A stretch of 64,000 nucleotides of DNA from Gari tellinella. Taxonomy: Eukaryota; Mollusca; Bivalvia; Cardiida; Psammobiidae. The stretch covers positions 4,030,001 to 4,094,000 of the forward strand of contig OV277858.1 of NCBI GenBank assembly GCA_922989275.2, written 5' to 3'. Every line of letters starts with the position of its first letter. Position 1 is the stretch's first letter. The notes below the pieces were generated by a model. The model was not told the origin of the DNA, searched no databases, and worked only from the letters and a program-made list of their open reading frames with translations. This document shows positions 11,160 through 22,510 of this stretch, in pieces. The translations under genes and the position numbers were made by a program.

Positions 11160-12290
11160 TGCCGCTGTCTTAAATATACGAATATGCTCGAAGGTGAAAC
11201 GATGTCACCCGCAATATTTCAATAATGACTATCATTTTGTCATCCTGGTAAGGTCAAACCCTTTAAGAATAAGAAATTATGAATGTTGTTGTTTGGACTT
11301 ATTTTGTGTTAAAGCATTTCGGTCAACGCTTTGGTCGCCATCTCGAATGTATGGAAATGCTCAAGCGTGCCAAAATGTCATCAACATACATTTCTAAAAA
11401 ACAAGTATCATGTTTTCAATAATAAGCATCACCATCTTAAATGTACGGAAATGCTCAAGGATGCAAAGATGTCACCCGTTACATTTCATCAATAAGTATC
11501 ACACTTTTAATAGTAAGTATAATTACGCTGATATCGAGTCAATTAAGAATAAACAATGTATGATATTCAAATGTCCGTCACTATTTTGGCCGCCATCTTA
11601 AACATACGGAAACGCTCAATGATAATAAGATGTCACCCGTACATTTCAATAATAAATATGATCATTTCAATAACGAATATCATAATGGCGAGATCAAATC
11701 AAGTAATAAAAAGAAATTAATAATGCTGATTTGTTGACAATTTTTTAAGCATTTCGGTAGCCATTTTAGTCGCCATTTTGAATATACATATATGCTCAAG
11801 GGTGACTAGACGTCATCCGTAACAGTTAAATAATAACTTTCATGATGTTGGGGTCAAATTTGTATAGAAAACCACACTATGAATGCTTGATGTTTAGAGT
11901 ACTTTTTAACCCATTTGGATGTCCATTTTAGCCGCCATTTTAAATAAACGGAGATGCTGAAGGGTGATAAGATGTCACCCGTAACATTTTTAAAACATAA
12001 ATTGTCCTTCCAAAAATAACTTTTCAATGCATTTAGATTTGTCTGCTGTCATTTTGAATTGCCAAAGAGTGACAAGCTGTCCTCCGTAACATTTTAAAAA
12101 ACATGAAACGTATTTTGAATAATAACTATCATTTTGGTGAGGTCAAATAAGTTAAAAAAGGAAAAATGAAGGATAATTTTAGGACTATTTTGTTTAAAAA
12201 GCCTTTTGGCAGGCATTTAGGCCGCCATCTTGAATAAACGAAAATGCCAAAAAGTGGCACCTGGTGGCTTTTCAATAAGTATGCTGAAGT
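11160..12290 (+). repeat. tandem array, about 165 bp units with GCCGCCAT cores
   Basis: About seven diverged units. Each carries 'GCCGCCATCTT/ATTTT', a short AT run, 'GGAAATGCTCAAGG', 'GATGTCACCCGTAACATTTC', 'AATAATAACTATCATTTTGG' and 'GAGGTCAAAT'. GATGTCACCC-type anchors fall near 11,206, 11,469, 11,630, 11,802, 11,969, 12,076 and 12,262. Spacing is variable through indels. Short frames inside it are chance. Confidence 0.7.
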
Positions 12291-12625
12291 AGAATCAGTC
12301 AAGAAAAAAACTTAGTACGGCATTTCCAGGTCTAGTCAGCCCTCTGCCGGACTTTATTGATGTAATGTTTCAATAACGCAGATCACAATTATTAAAATAC
12401 ACAAATAATTATGTTGTAAAGTCAATTTAGTCATTTCGTGAAATGAATAAAGGTGTTTAGTCATTTCACGAAATAACTGAACATTGTAGGCATTTTCTGA
12501 AATTACTAAATATCTATTCATCGAATTATGTCGTACTCTATTCATGTGCATGCTGTTTATACAGATTTATATTAAATTTTTACTAAAATAAAACCTTCTA
12601 CTAGCATGTAAAATTACTGAACCTC
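12291..12625. other. no gene seen
   Basis: AT-rich spacer with three related phrases around 'TTTAGTCATTTCACGAAAT' (12.42-12.52 kb). It leads into the left edge of palindrome I. Confidence 0.4.
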
Positions 12626-14763
12626 ATAGTCTAAGCTGTAGACCACTTTTATTTGCGGTGAAAGGACCATACAACCTTTTGGTACTATCTTATAGCATAT
12701 TTCCTAAGGAGTTCGGAACCAATCGTCTGACGCGTATTTAGGTAGTGATAAGGGGAGATAATTGAGGTTAAAGTTGTCTGCCCTTGGATTTTTAAGCAAA
12801 CAATGGCATCCTTATTGGGCTTTTATTTCATGTGTTACAGATTTAAAAAGGGTATTTTGTTAGCAATTATCAATGTAGTATATCTAAATACAAATTTTGA
12901 AAATGTTTTAGGAAAGTTTCAGACTCATTTAAATCCAAAATGGCCGCCAAAATGGCTAATTTTAGTAACATTTCATCTTTTCGAGCAATAACAATACTTA
13001 TATTGACTACAATTGATACTCATATGGAACAATTTTAGTTGATTCGTATTGTACATCAACTTAGATATTATACTATCTTTTTATTTGATGTGTTTCCTGT
13101 CATCCAGTGCTTAGATAATCAAAAATGGCCGCCGTATATACCTACCTTATTAATTTCTACTTACATAAATTTTCTTGATTGGGGCTTTCATTTTCTTTGT
13201 AAGATTTTCAAATGGTATTTCATAAGCAATTATTAAAGAAGTTTCCCCAAATACATATTTTGAAAATGTTTTAGGATAGTTTCAGAGCTATTTTAATCCA
13301 AAATGGCTACCGAATGGCTATTTTTAGTAACAATTAAGCTTTTCGATCAACTCAACTACTTTTATTGACTGTATTGGATATATTATAAACAATTTTAGTT
13401 GTTTCGTATTTAATATTAACTGAAAAAGTCCAGTAAGCTTTTATTTAGATTTGTTCCTGTCATCCAGTGCTGATATAATCCAAAATGGCTGCCGTTTATA
13501 TCTTTTTGCTATATATTTCTACTAATATAAATTTTCTTGATTTAAAAGGTTATGCAAATATTTTATGTTTGTGTCTTTCCATGTCCTTGTGCCAAACATT
13601 GTTCAATCTGATAAATGCTGAAGTTGGTAATGCTTTTACAGGATAATAGTGGCTTTTATTGACCACCATATAATTAAAATGTTTATTAGATCAATATTGA
13701 TTTTGTCTCATACAGATAACTATAAGGATAGATGTGCCAATAAAGGGGATATTTCTTTCCAATGTTGAACCTATTTATTATTACTTAGTATCAAAATAAA
13801 TGGATAAAATGTGTAGCACTGTCTATATTTTGTTCCCAGTTGTGTAATGTACATGTACATAAAACACATATTTGTCACTAGTATTCGCAGGTTAGTGAAA
13901 ATTGTAATTTTCAGTTGATTGTCATGTATATACATGGAGAATATTCGTCTTACATGGCCGAATCATGGTTTATCAAGCAAGGCATTTAATAAGTGGTTCA
14001 AAGCCTGGGTCATTTTGGTGTTTTTTTTTTAGATCTACGGAAACAAATATGAGACTTAAGTTAACCACTTAATGGTACAAAAAGCACCATGAAGCTAAAT
14101 ACCCTTTTCACTTATTTAACGGATTCACTGAGGAGAAACTCTGATCTTAACGAAGCTATTTTTCCTTTTTTAACAAGTGCAATGTAGATAGATTGGAAGC
14201 TGGGCACTTATAAGTCGAGGAAGTGGGCCTTGTTCATTAACAAAACCCAGTTCTTACGTGAAGTCAAATCTTTGATGTTAAGACCTGGCACAAATGTGAT
14301 TTTATCAGAGGAGAGAGACGTCGTGTCTCCAAATAAAATTATGTGTCCATTATTCTTCCAGTGTCATTTAATGATTCAATAGGTAACCCTATGAGTTTAT
14401 ACAGCAATGGCAATACTGTTTTGGGCCCGATGCATTCCGTTTTTGACTTCAGAGACAGTATAGCAATGTTATATTCCGCAACTGGTATGTATGTTTTATA
14501 ACTTATCGAAATCAAGGGGTTGATCCAAGAAAAAGTATCCGGGAAAATGCGAAACAATACAAAAATATAAAGACAATATGATTATGATGATGCTTTGAGA
14601 AGTGACGATAAGCGTCATTAAAGCAAGGGAGGTCATGCACCATCACAGTTGTAAAACGAACTTTAAATAAACTCTAAAAAAGAATCATAGTATTATAGAG
14701 AAAGTAACTAAATCAGATCAAGATTCTTGGCAATCTGACCATTGAATGTTCTCAAGGATCACG
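12626..14763 (+). repeat. palindrome I, left arm
   Basis: This arm pairs with the reverse complement of 16,050-18,122. Outer edges match at 'ATAGTCTAAGCTGTAGACC' (12,626; mirror ends at 18,122), and matching fades past AATGTTCTCAAGGATCA near 14,763. Inside are two tandem subunits of about 360 bp, each with 'CCAAAATGGCNNCC' and 'TCCTGTCATCCAGTGCT'. A 62-codon frame (12,803-12,991) and its mirror (17,757-17,945) differ at only two residues. On the minus strand a 72-codon frame (14,557-14,339, with SLNDTGRIMDT) is also partly mirrored at about 16,500-16,550. The inner part of the arms is more diverged than the outer part. Confidence 0.85.
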
Positions 14764-16049
14764 TTTCTGAAACACTTATAGACTCCGAAGGCGTTGCGAT
14801 TTTAACTTTCTTTCATATCACTATGCTACATTGATGTTCTCAATGAAGGTAGTAATCCTCACAGGCTTGAAGTCTGGGTGACAGGACTAGCAGGATTTTC
14901 CTGCAAATGAAGTTCGTTCAATGCTCTAACAATAGTTGATCTTTTCTTTCCAAACAGACCAAATAAATGGCAATGAAATCAAAAGGATAAATGTTGACTA
15001 CAATTCAACTGTACTGGCAATATCTTCTTTGCAATGCTGAATCAAAGACCTAGAAAAAGGCCTACGGTATTAACTACCTGAACTCTTAACTGTCGAAACT
15101 CTAGTGAAGGGTCAAACTTAGCTGCAAGGTGACTTGAAGTGATTCTTAAATGAATGTGCTATACACAGGTTCAAGATCTAGACTGATAGTCATTGCAGGC
15201 TAGTTACAGCAAATTCAAAATTATATTCTATGAGTGTATAAAGTGTGGGTTTCATATCATATCAACTAATTGCATGTATATTTTTGCAACCAACCGTTAA
15301 TAAAGTTGAATCTTAGCAACTCTGACTAGACGATTTGTCAATACATATATCTTGCTTTCTTTTACTTTAAAACATTTATAAGAGTATCTGGTTGTGGGTT
15401 TTAATCTTCACCACATATTCTCGCGTAACCATAGTACATGTATATATCTTATGTTGACTTAATATTACATGTACATGTGACATGTATACTCTTACATATA
15501 CATGGACCATTTCTTCACTATCAGGTGCAGTGACAAGTGAAAGAACAGTCTGTTTGGTCAATACTTTTCCAGTGACATAATTTTTGCTGCAAGTCATGGA
15601 AATATAAAAACAGGAAAGCACCTCACTAAGTGTCTTGGAATCAAAAGTCTAACCTTTCTAGAAAAGTTATTAATATTCTCAACCATATTTGTCATAGAAG
15701 AAACTACATGGGAGTAGTAGAACTGGTATAATGCCCAACAAGTTGACATTTTACACTCACTTACAGTAATTCTGTCGCTTATTCAGTTTTCAGTTCTTCT
15801 ACTGGCATGTGGTTTATGCGATGACTCATGCGGTTCAGAATATCAATAACCTTTTTAGAACTTGTCAGGCTTTTGATACCAAGAATCATAGTTAGGTACT
15901 CTCCCTTTTTCCACATGACTTCCGAAATACTATCGCGTGAAACAGTCTTGGCCAAATAGACTGTTCTTTCACTTCTCGCTGCGCTTAAAACTAAAACAGA
16001 GTTATTACATGTACATGCACCGGTATATGTAAGAGCATTTTTCTTGGAT
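14764..16049. other. loop of palindrome I
   Basis: Single-copy spacer between the two arms, 1.29 kb. Its right two thirds carry the minus-strand coding remnant listed separately. The left part (14,764-15,375) has no recognisable feature. Confidence 0.7.
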
Positions 16050-16081
16050 ATGCTCCTTGGGAACATTCTACCCATGGCCAA
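15376..16081 (-). pseudogene. coding remnant of a repeated invertebrate protein family
   Basis: Two minus-strand frames. 16,081-15,779 (100 codons) contains SRDSISEVMWKKGEYLTMIL, GIKSLTSSKKVIDILNRMSH and INHMPVEELKTE. 15,621-15,376 continues with TGKVLTKQTVLSLVTAPDSE. The first resembles a block I remember as 'KSLTGSK.VI.ILNR.GH...Y...EE.ET.L' in long proteins repeated across cnidarian and mollusc genomes. I associate those proteins with mobile elements, but their biochemical role is not known to me. Just after the stop at 15,779, the minus strand reads ACTGTAAGTGAGTG, a good splice-donor look-alike, so the stop may lie at an exon edge. The frame starts inside the right arm (16,050-16,081), so the arms may belong to the same element. 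It is a likely remnant; no full-length product is possible here. Confidence 0.45.
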
Positions 16082-18122
16082 CTTGCAAAGATTCTTGCTC
16101 TAATTTAGTAAATTTCTCTAGAATACTATTATTCCTATGTAGAGTTTATTTAAACTTCCTTTTACAACTGTGATGGCAAATAACCTCCTTTGCGATCATA
16201 TGAGTATCACTTATTCATGCTGAAAGTCACTCATCTTCACTTCTCAGAGCAACATCATAATGAATATATTGTCCTGGTTGCTTCCATGTTTCACAGGATA
16301 CTCCTTCTTGGGTCGGCCCCAGGGTTGATTGTGATAGGTTATCACAGAGCATGCAGCTTGGGGAATAAATACAGATGTACGTAGATGGGATCATAGCTCA
16401 ACTGTCTATGATACACCAAGAACGCAATGTTTACGCTTTTGTATCCTTTGTGTCTGTTTGTTTCCTGAACCCCGAACAGGAGTCACTATAGTAGCTAACA
16501 TTGAATCATTAAATGACACTGGAAGAATAATTGACACATATTTGTAGACAATACATCTCTCTTGTCTGATAAAGTCATATTTTTTCTATTAGTGCCTAGG
16601 TATTTTCATCAAAGGGTTTTACTTTATTTAAGTACTGGGATTTGTCAATGTGCAACACACACTTCCCCGACTTATTGGTGTCTATCTTCCAGTCCAACTA
16701 CATTGCACTTGAGAAAGATCATAATCAGTATCGTTCAAATCACAATGAAATTAGTCAAACAAGTATTTAGCTTCGATGCTATAGCCAGATTAACTTATAT
16801 TCACCGTTGACATACAAACTCATTTTTCAACTGAAAATAGCAATTTCAACAAACCCGCGAAAACTAGTGACAAATATGTTTTATGTGTATTATACACCCC
16901 GGTACAAAAATAAGCGTTTATACAGTGCTACACATTATATACATTTGTTTTGAACTAAAAAAAATTAATATGTCCTAACTTTGTAAAGAAATATCCCCTT
17001 TATTGGCTAATATATCCTGATAGTTATCTGTATCAGAAAAACAAACTTTATCAAATACATACTTTGATTGTATGGTGGTCAAGGTAGGCCATACATTATT
17101 CCTGTAAAATCATTACCAACTTCTGGCTTTATCAGCATGAACTATGTTTGCCACAATGACATGGAAAGACACGCAAAAAAAAAAAAAAGATTTGCAAAAC
17201 CTGGCAAATCAAGAAAATTTATATTAGTAGAAAATAGTAAAAAATGGTACCAACGGCAGCCATATTGGTTAATATCAGCGCTGGACCACAGGAACCAATC
17301 AAATTGAAAGCTTATCGGATTTCTTAGTTAATGTTTAAAAAGAAAAAACTAAATCGGTTTATATAATATCAATTACAATCAATAAAAGTAGTTGAGTTGC
17401 TCCAAAAGATAAATTGTTACTACAAATAGCCATTTGGCAGCCATTTTGGATTTCAATGAGTCTGAAACTATCCTAAAACATTTTCAAAATATGTATTTGG
17501 GGAAACTTCTTCAATAATTGATTACAAAATACCATTTTGAATCTCTAAAAAATGAAATGAAGGCCCCAATCAAGAAAATTTATGTAAGTAAAAATTAATA
17601 AGGTAGGTATATACGGCGGCCATTTTTGATTATCTCAGCACTGGATGACAGGAAACTCATCAAATAAAAAGATAGTATAATATCTAAGTTGATGTACAAT
17701 ACGAATCAACTAAAATTGTTCCATATGAGTATCAATTGTAGTCAATATAAGTAATGTTATTGCTCGAAAAGCTGAAATGTTACCAAAATTAGCCATTTTG
17801 GCGGCCATTTTGGATTTAAATGAGTCTGAAACTTTCCTGAAACATTTTCAAAATTTGTATTCAGATATACTACATTGATAATTGCTAACAAAATACCTTT
17901 TTTAAATCTGTAACACATGAAATAAAAGCCCAATAAGGATGCCATTGTTTGGATAAAAATCCAAGGGCAGACAACTTTAACCTCAATTATCTCCCCTTAT
18001 CACTACCTAAATACGCGTCAGACGATTGTTTCCAAACTCCTGAGGAAATATGCTATAAGATAGTACCAAAAGGTTGTATGGTCCTTTCACCGCAAATAAA
18101 AGTGGTCTACAGCTTAGACTAT
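16050..18122 (-). repeat. palindrome I, right arm
   Basis: Reverse complement of the left arm. Mirrored landmarks include 'CATTTAATGATTCAAT' (14,365-14,382 against 16,500-16,517), the two 'GGCNGCCATTTTGGAT' cores at 17.44 and 17.80 kb, and 'GGTTGTATGGTCCTTTCACC' at the outer end. It carries a 13-14 bp poly-A run at about 17,175 that is absent from the other arm. No clear target-site duplication flanks the whole palindrome. Confidence 0.85.
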
Positions 18123-18400
18123 CAGCTATATCATAGTAATCAATGGCCAGTATATTGTGTATGGGGAACGACTGATTAAATAATTTAACAAAATAAACAG
18201 GTTGTTTTATGTTTAGTTATTAGAGAGGTTTCGATTTCTGACTTGTACGTTTACGTCGAAAAAACATAACATGTACGGATGTGTGTTATATACCAAAATG
18301 TAAAATCAGTTAATTTACGCCATACAATAATGTATTTTGAGGATCATACAACAGCCAACACTGGTGTGTACGGAGAGCTATGTATCCAATGAATAAACGG
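18123..18400. other. no gene seen
   Basis: Short AT-rich spacer between palindrome I and the purine-rich tract. Confidence 0.35.
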
Positions 18401-18680
18401 GAAGAATGTGGATATAGCAGATAGTACAGACAAGGGCAGAAATAGAGACAGGAAGACAGATATATAATACATAGGCTAAGAGAGAAACATGGACAAAAAG
18501 GCAGAGAGAGACACATACACATATACAGACAGAGACGGATGAGCGACAGGAAACAAAGACACATAGAGAGGCATACACATAGACACAAACGCAAATACAC
18601 ACCCACATAAAGAGGAATAGAGACAGAGACAGACAAAGAGGGATGGAATAGAGAGAGAGCAGACAGACAAATATAAAAAC
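18401..18680. repeat. AG/AC-rich low-complexity tract
   Basis: Dominated by GAGA, GACA and CACA words, for example CAGAGAGAGACACATACACA. Long minus-strand frames over it are compositional and not genes. Confidence 0.8.
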
Positions 18681-18834
18681 ATGTATAGTCAAACAACTAG
18701 GTAAGACGTGTCACGGGGTCGCCGAGTCCATTTATAAGGGATATCAGCATTTCGGATATCCTCGTGGCAACTTTTAAATGAAAAGTTTTAGTTATTTGTA
18801 CAAACAATAAGCGAATTAGTTATCGGAAACATAG

Positions 18835-18915
18835 CGTAGTGGATAAGGCGTAGGACTAAAAGGTAGCATGATTGAGAAACATTTTATCAAGCGCGGGTTC
18901 GAGTCTTGCATCAAC
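18835..18915 (+). pseudogene. tRNA-like sequence, left arm of TIR element
   Basis: Box A-like GTAGTGGATAAGGCGTAGG and box B GCGGGTTCGAGTC lie about 55 nt apart, the spacing of a long-variable-arm (Leu/Ser-type) tRNA. Acceptor pairing is poor, so it is a tRNA-derived pseudogene and not a functional tRNA. Confidence 0.45.
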
Positions 18916-19182
18916 CTAAAATATTTTTTGGCTAAAACAATATTAAGGATTCTATAATTACATTGCATTAAAGTAATGCGGAAAGCCCCTGAATAAAACA
19001 ACTAAAACTTGTATTGATGGTTTTTATCATCCCTTTGTTTTTGAACATATGGCTAATATAGGATTCGAACTCAAACTAATGCACCCCTTCACCAACATTG
19101 AAGAACATGTGCATAAACAGTCCGTATAATACAGTATGGAATAAGATAATGTTTTACTATTCATTCTAGATTTAAAAAAAAT

Positions 19183-19335
19183 GAGGTTGACGAGGGATTC
19201 GAACCCACGCTGAACAAAAAAACTGAGGTTGACGAGGGATTCGAACCCACGCTGAACAAAAAAACTATTATCTCAATGGATTCTGCGTACCTACACTTTA
19301 CCTACTGCGTTAAACTGCTGACACCAATTCCGCTT
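19183..19335 (-). pseudogene. tRNA-like sequence with duplicated 3' half
   Basis: On the minus strand it reads CAGTAGGTAAAGTGTAGG, then AATCCATTGAG, then GTGGGTTCGAATCCC (box B). The box B half is present twice in tandem (about 45 bp period). It is the inverted partner of the tRNA-like stretch at 18,835-18,915 and could keep pol III promoter activity, but it is not a valid tRNA gene. Confidence 0.45.
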
Positions 19336-19466
19336 TCATTTGTATCTAATATACTAAACTCGACTGTTTAAAAATGGTCCGAGAACATGCGGAATGCTGT
19401 TATCCCTAACAAATGGACTCGGCTGACCTTTGACACGTCAGACCTAGTTGTTTGACTATACCTACA

Positions 19467-19730
19467 AAGTGGAAAATAAAAATATATATACATGAAATTA
19501 TTTTATTAATTACAATTAACTTTATTAAGTAAGGGGGGGGGGGGAGTGAGTCCTGAAACAGGGAAATACTTTCCGAACGCCTATATATCTGGTTATAATG
19601 TACTATGCTGTAGAATAATGAGCTCGCACCACTAACATGCGGATGTCCGGGCCATATCGATGCTTGCGCATGACGTGTTCAAAACAGTGACTGTGCTAAA
19701 GTTCTACTGTTGCTTGTGTATTACTCTGAA
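19467..19730. other. no gene; poly-G run
   Basis: Non-coding, with a run of about 12 G near 19,533-19,545. Confidence 0.4.
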
Positions 19731-20110
19731 ATACAGCGGCATGTGATCGCTCTAGTAGGCCACTCACCTTTGTCGACCCAATCGAGCTTGAGGTGGAGGT
19801 AGGTGGTGGGGAGAAATGTTCTCCACTATGTGTGTCAGTGTTATGCACTGGTACAGCGGACATTCGTTTGTAAAGTCTATTCCGATGGCTTTGGTCTGGC
19901 GGGTGATCGAATTCACGACCCCAAGTATATATCGTATTCGAGCGCGTTACTACTGGACCACGTCCACCTGTTGGGTGAAGCATCGAGCCCAAATTTTCTC
20001 TATCCTCACAGGACATGGCAACAATGAACGTTATCAAACAAACCAAAATTTCCAAACGAATTTGGTCTGTCGCGGCCGGGGATCGAACCTGCAACACACG
20101 TATCTAAAGC
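19731..20110 (-). mobile_element. tRNA-derived SINE-like pieces, minus strand
   Basis: On the minus strand two box B sequences occur: GCAGGTTCGATCCCCGGCC (about 20,070-20,090) and GTCGTGAATTCGATCACCCG (about 19,902-19,922). The second is preceded by GTGGTCCAGTAGTAACGCGC, close to the head of the SINE at 5,680. These are probably diverged tRNA-derived elements inserted next to each other; body sequence is not shared with the 5.7 kb SINE. Confidence 0.5.
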
Positions 20111-20679
20111 CGACGCTAGAAATGAGTGAGCGGAACCCAACAGAAAGACATATATTTTCAAACAAAGGTTATTACACTATAACACATGCCACTTCGAGTC
20201 GACCGTTGCTGACTGTCGCCGCAAGGGATGATAGTTTCAAAATGCAAGTTTAAGTGCTGGGAGAGACCTAACATATTGTTAGCTACAACAAAAACAAATC
20301 AGGACAGGTCTACTTATGCCCAGATCAACGTTTGTAAATGGTTTAATACAATTGTGCGCTCAAGTGTTTATAACGTGTAACTATGTCATGTAATACGCTA
20401 TTATTAAACATCTTTATTTTAAAGTTCTCAAATAAATCAACACCCGCGGCAAGATTAGAAACGTTGGTACTAACATCCTGTCAAAAATATTATAATAAAT
20501 AATATGAACAGTAGGAATAAAACGACGATAAACTTAAACGTTTTACTGTTACGTTTAGACTGGCATCTACATGTTGACAACGTGAATCTTCGACGATATG
20601 TACGCATTCACTGATGACGTCATGATAATGTTCTGCACTGAAAGCTTACCTATACATACACATATACGTACACGTAAGA
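20111..20679. other. no gene seen
   Basis: Non-coding; no repeat boundary recognised. Confidence 0.35.
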
Positions 20680-21375
20680 AATCGACTTTTACTAAAACGT
20701 ATCAAACCTTGTTCATGCTAAATAAATGAGATCTTGCTCATTCTTCTAGTCATGAGATAGGGTGGCTTTTTCTAACAATTTTGTTTTAAAAAAATGAGAA
20801 TTTGCTCATAATGACAAGTATGTAGCTGTCTCATTTCCGATAAGTCTATGCCAGTGATGTCAGTAAAAAACTAATTTCGTTTACTTGTGTATTATTGGAT
20901 GATTTCGTAAGGGACATGGGTGAATTTAAGAGAATTTCAGATGAGTGCATCGTAAAAAAAAGTTTCTAAAGTAGTCTTGTTGGCACTTATATTATTACAT
21001 CCATATAGCTGAGTGGAATTCAGTATGGAAATGACGTCATTAACATAACAACTCCATTTTTAATCTGATAAACAAAGGAGGAAACTCAATAAAACAGTTT
21101 TGAATATGTTGCTCATTTTAGAAGGATGGTATTAACGAACAAGGCTGTTAAATTAGCATTTGATGTGTGATTCACGCAATTAAATATGTTCCTTTGGAAT
21201 TAACCAGAAACAATAGGCCGCTTGTGAACTAATACAATCTCAGTCTCAGTTAAGAAAATCTTAAACCGTTTAGTAACAGCCAAAATGAGCAAGGTTTAAA
21301 GTGAGACAATGTCTCATAAGATTGAGACGAAATAAGAGCACGAGATTTGCTTGAGTTTGAGACGTTAGTAAAAGC
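20680..21375. mobile_element. possible TIR MITE
   Basis: The left end reads CGACTTTTACTAAAACGTAT and the right end, reversed, CAGCTTTTACTAACGTCTCA. Inner inverted matches are ATCAAACCTTG and ATGAGATCTTGCTCATT against AATGAGCAAGGTTTAAA. Internal words about 'ATGAGNNNTTGCTCAT' recur. Ends are imprecise. Confidence 0.4.
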
Positions 21376-21587
21376 TGGGCCTGTACATTTAGTTACGTTT
21401 TTTAAGCACATATACTGCCCCTATACTGTACATGTATTTTTCAACATAGTTTCATGGAATACTTTTCTCATTAGATTTTTTTATTTATAAATTGATTAAT
21501 TGTCTTTAATTATGTACATTGTGTAACAAGGGTGGCCGTGAATAAAAGTAACAACCCTGGCCGAGTTCCTTTATCTTTATTGATATA
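21376..21587. other. no gene seen
   Basis: AT-rich spacer before the minus-strand SINE. Confidence 0.35.
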
Positions 21588-21984
21588 CAGTACGAAAGGT
21601 CTGTAACAAAAATACATATTGAACTATAAATACAATAATATAATATACCAAGTTAAAGTCTACTTTCAGTCCGAATGACCGCTCAGCCGTCTGTACATAT
21701 ACTCCCCTGATCATCGAGCCATCTTGCCTATGAGCACTGCTAACATATGGCGCAGTCAAATGCAGCCGCAGTACCGACTCAGACCCTTCACAGGTACCCA
21801 TTTTAACCCCTGGGTAGAGAGGAGCAATTCGCAGTACATGTCTTGCTCAAGAACATTTCTGTACATCATCGGGGATTCAGAAAAATCCCCGAGTCAGACC
21901 GCTGGTCCGGCGGGGGATCGAACTCACGATCCCTGGTACCGTAGTCCAAGGTGTTAACCATTGTGCCACTTCCGCTGGTAATCC
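21588..21984 (-). mobile_element. tRNA-derived SINE, minus strand
   Basis: Second copy of the family at 5,680. Its head is at 21,984 (box B GAGTTCGATCCCCCGCCGG on the minus strand) and its AT tail at about 21,590. It preserves CTTGAGCAAGACATGTACTG and GTACAGACGGCTGAGCGGTC. It abuts foldback family A at 21,985, which lacks the first arm of its hairpin, so one insertion probably truncated the other. Confidence 0.8.
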
Positions 21985-22510
21985 GAGTGAACATCAGACG
22001 TTATATTTTCACGAGTGGCGAAGCCACGAGTAAAAATATAACAGTCTGATGTTCACGAAATGGATTAAATTCGATCTTATACTGAACAAATACAATTATT
22101 ATATTTATTTATGCTTTTAAGCCACTTTTTAAACGAAATTGTTCGAGAATTGTGAAAGCGATATTACATGTAAATGATTTACCCTGTGTTGAGCCCCAAG
22201 TTTACATCGAACACATTAACGAAACAGTTTTCCGTACGATGACGTCACTGATTTATTGATTTGACGTCATACTAATTACGTCGTTGCTCCCGATTTTGGA
22301 TTCGAGTTCTACCGTTTAGTAGTTCGCAACAAATCGGACTGTCGGAATTTAACGATAAGACACGATTGACTACGATTTTCGGGGAGCCCTACGGGGGAAA
22401 TTCATAATGAAAGCGCGCGTGGCGATAATCCCACTGCTTAAAGCAGTGAAATTATCAAGTGATAATCCACTGCTATTTCGTGGTAATCCACCGAGAAGCA
22501 TAAATAAAAG
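21985..22510 (+). mobile_element. foldback repeat family A, copy 2
   Basis: Same order as 3,206-3,703: GTGAACATCAGACGTTATA, apex GAGTGGCGAAGCCACGAGT, body with CATTAACGAAACAGTTTTCC and GTACGATGACGTCACTGA, and end GCATAAATAAAAG. Small indels separate the copies, and the outer part of the left hairpin arm is missing here. Confidence 0.7.

Larger units (their letters stand above)
18684..19460. mobile_element. TIR element with tRNA-like sequence in both arms
   Basis: Terminal inverted repeats of about 75 bp start with TATAGTCAAACAACTAGGT at 18,684 and end with its complement at 19,460. The outermost TA on each side may be the target duplication, as in Tc1/mariner. Inner arm sequence is also inverted. 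The left arm has a tRNA-like stretch on the plus strand (18,835-18,915, GTAGTGGATAAGGCGTAGG then GCGGGTTCGAGTC). The right arm has a related one on the minus strand (19,330-19,190), with its box B part duplicated as a 45 bp tandem (19,183-19,272). No transposase is present. Confidence 0.72.

Noticed and set aside
12803..12991. 62-residue conserved frame as a gene (mirror at 17,757-17,945)
   Set aside because: Similarity is explained by the palindrome arms; the frame is AT-driven, and a related subunit 360 bp away does not keep it open.
18310..18696. Overlapping Cys/Leu/Ser-rich minus-strand frames of 68-128 codons
   Set aside because: They lie on a GA/CA-rich low-complexity tract and are open in several frames at once; no domain is visible. 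The same applies at 36,108, 56,327 and 57,162.
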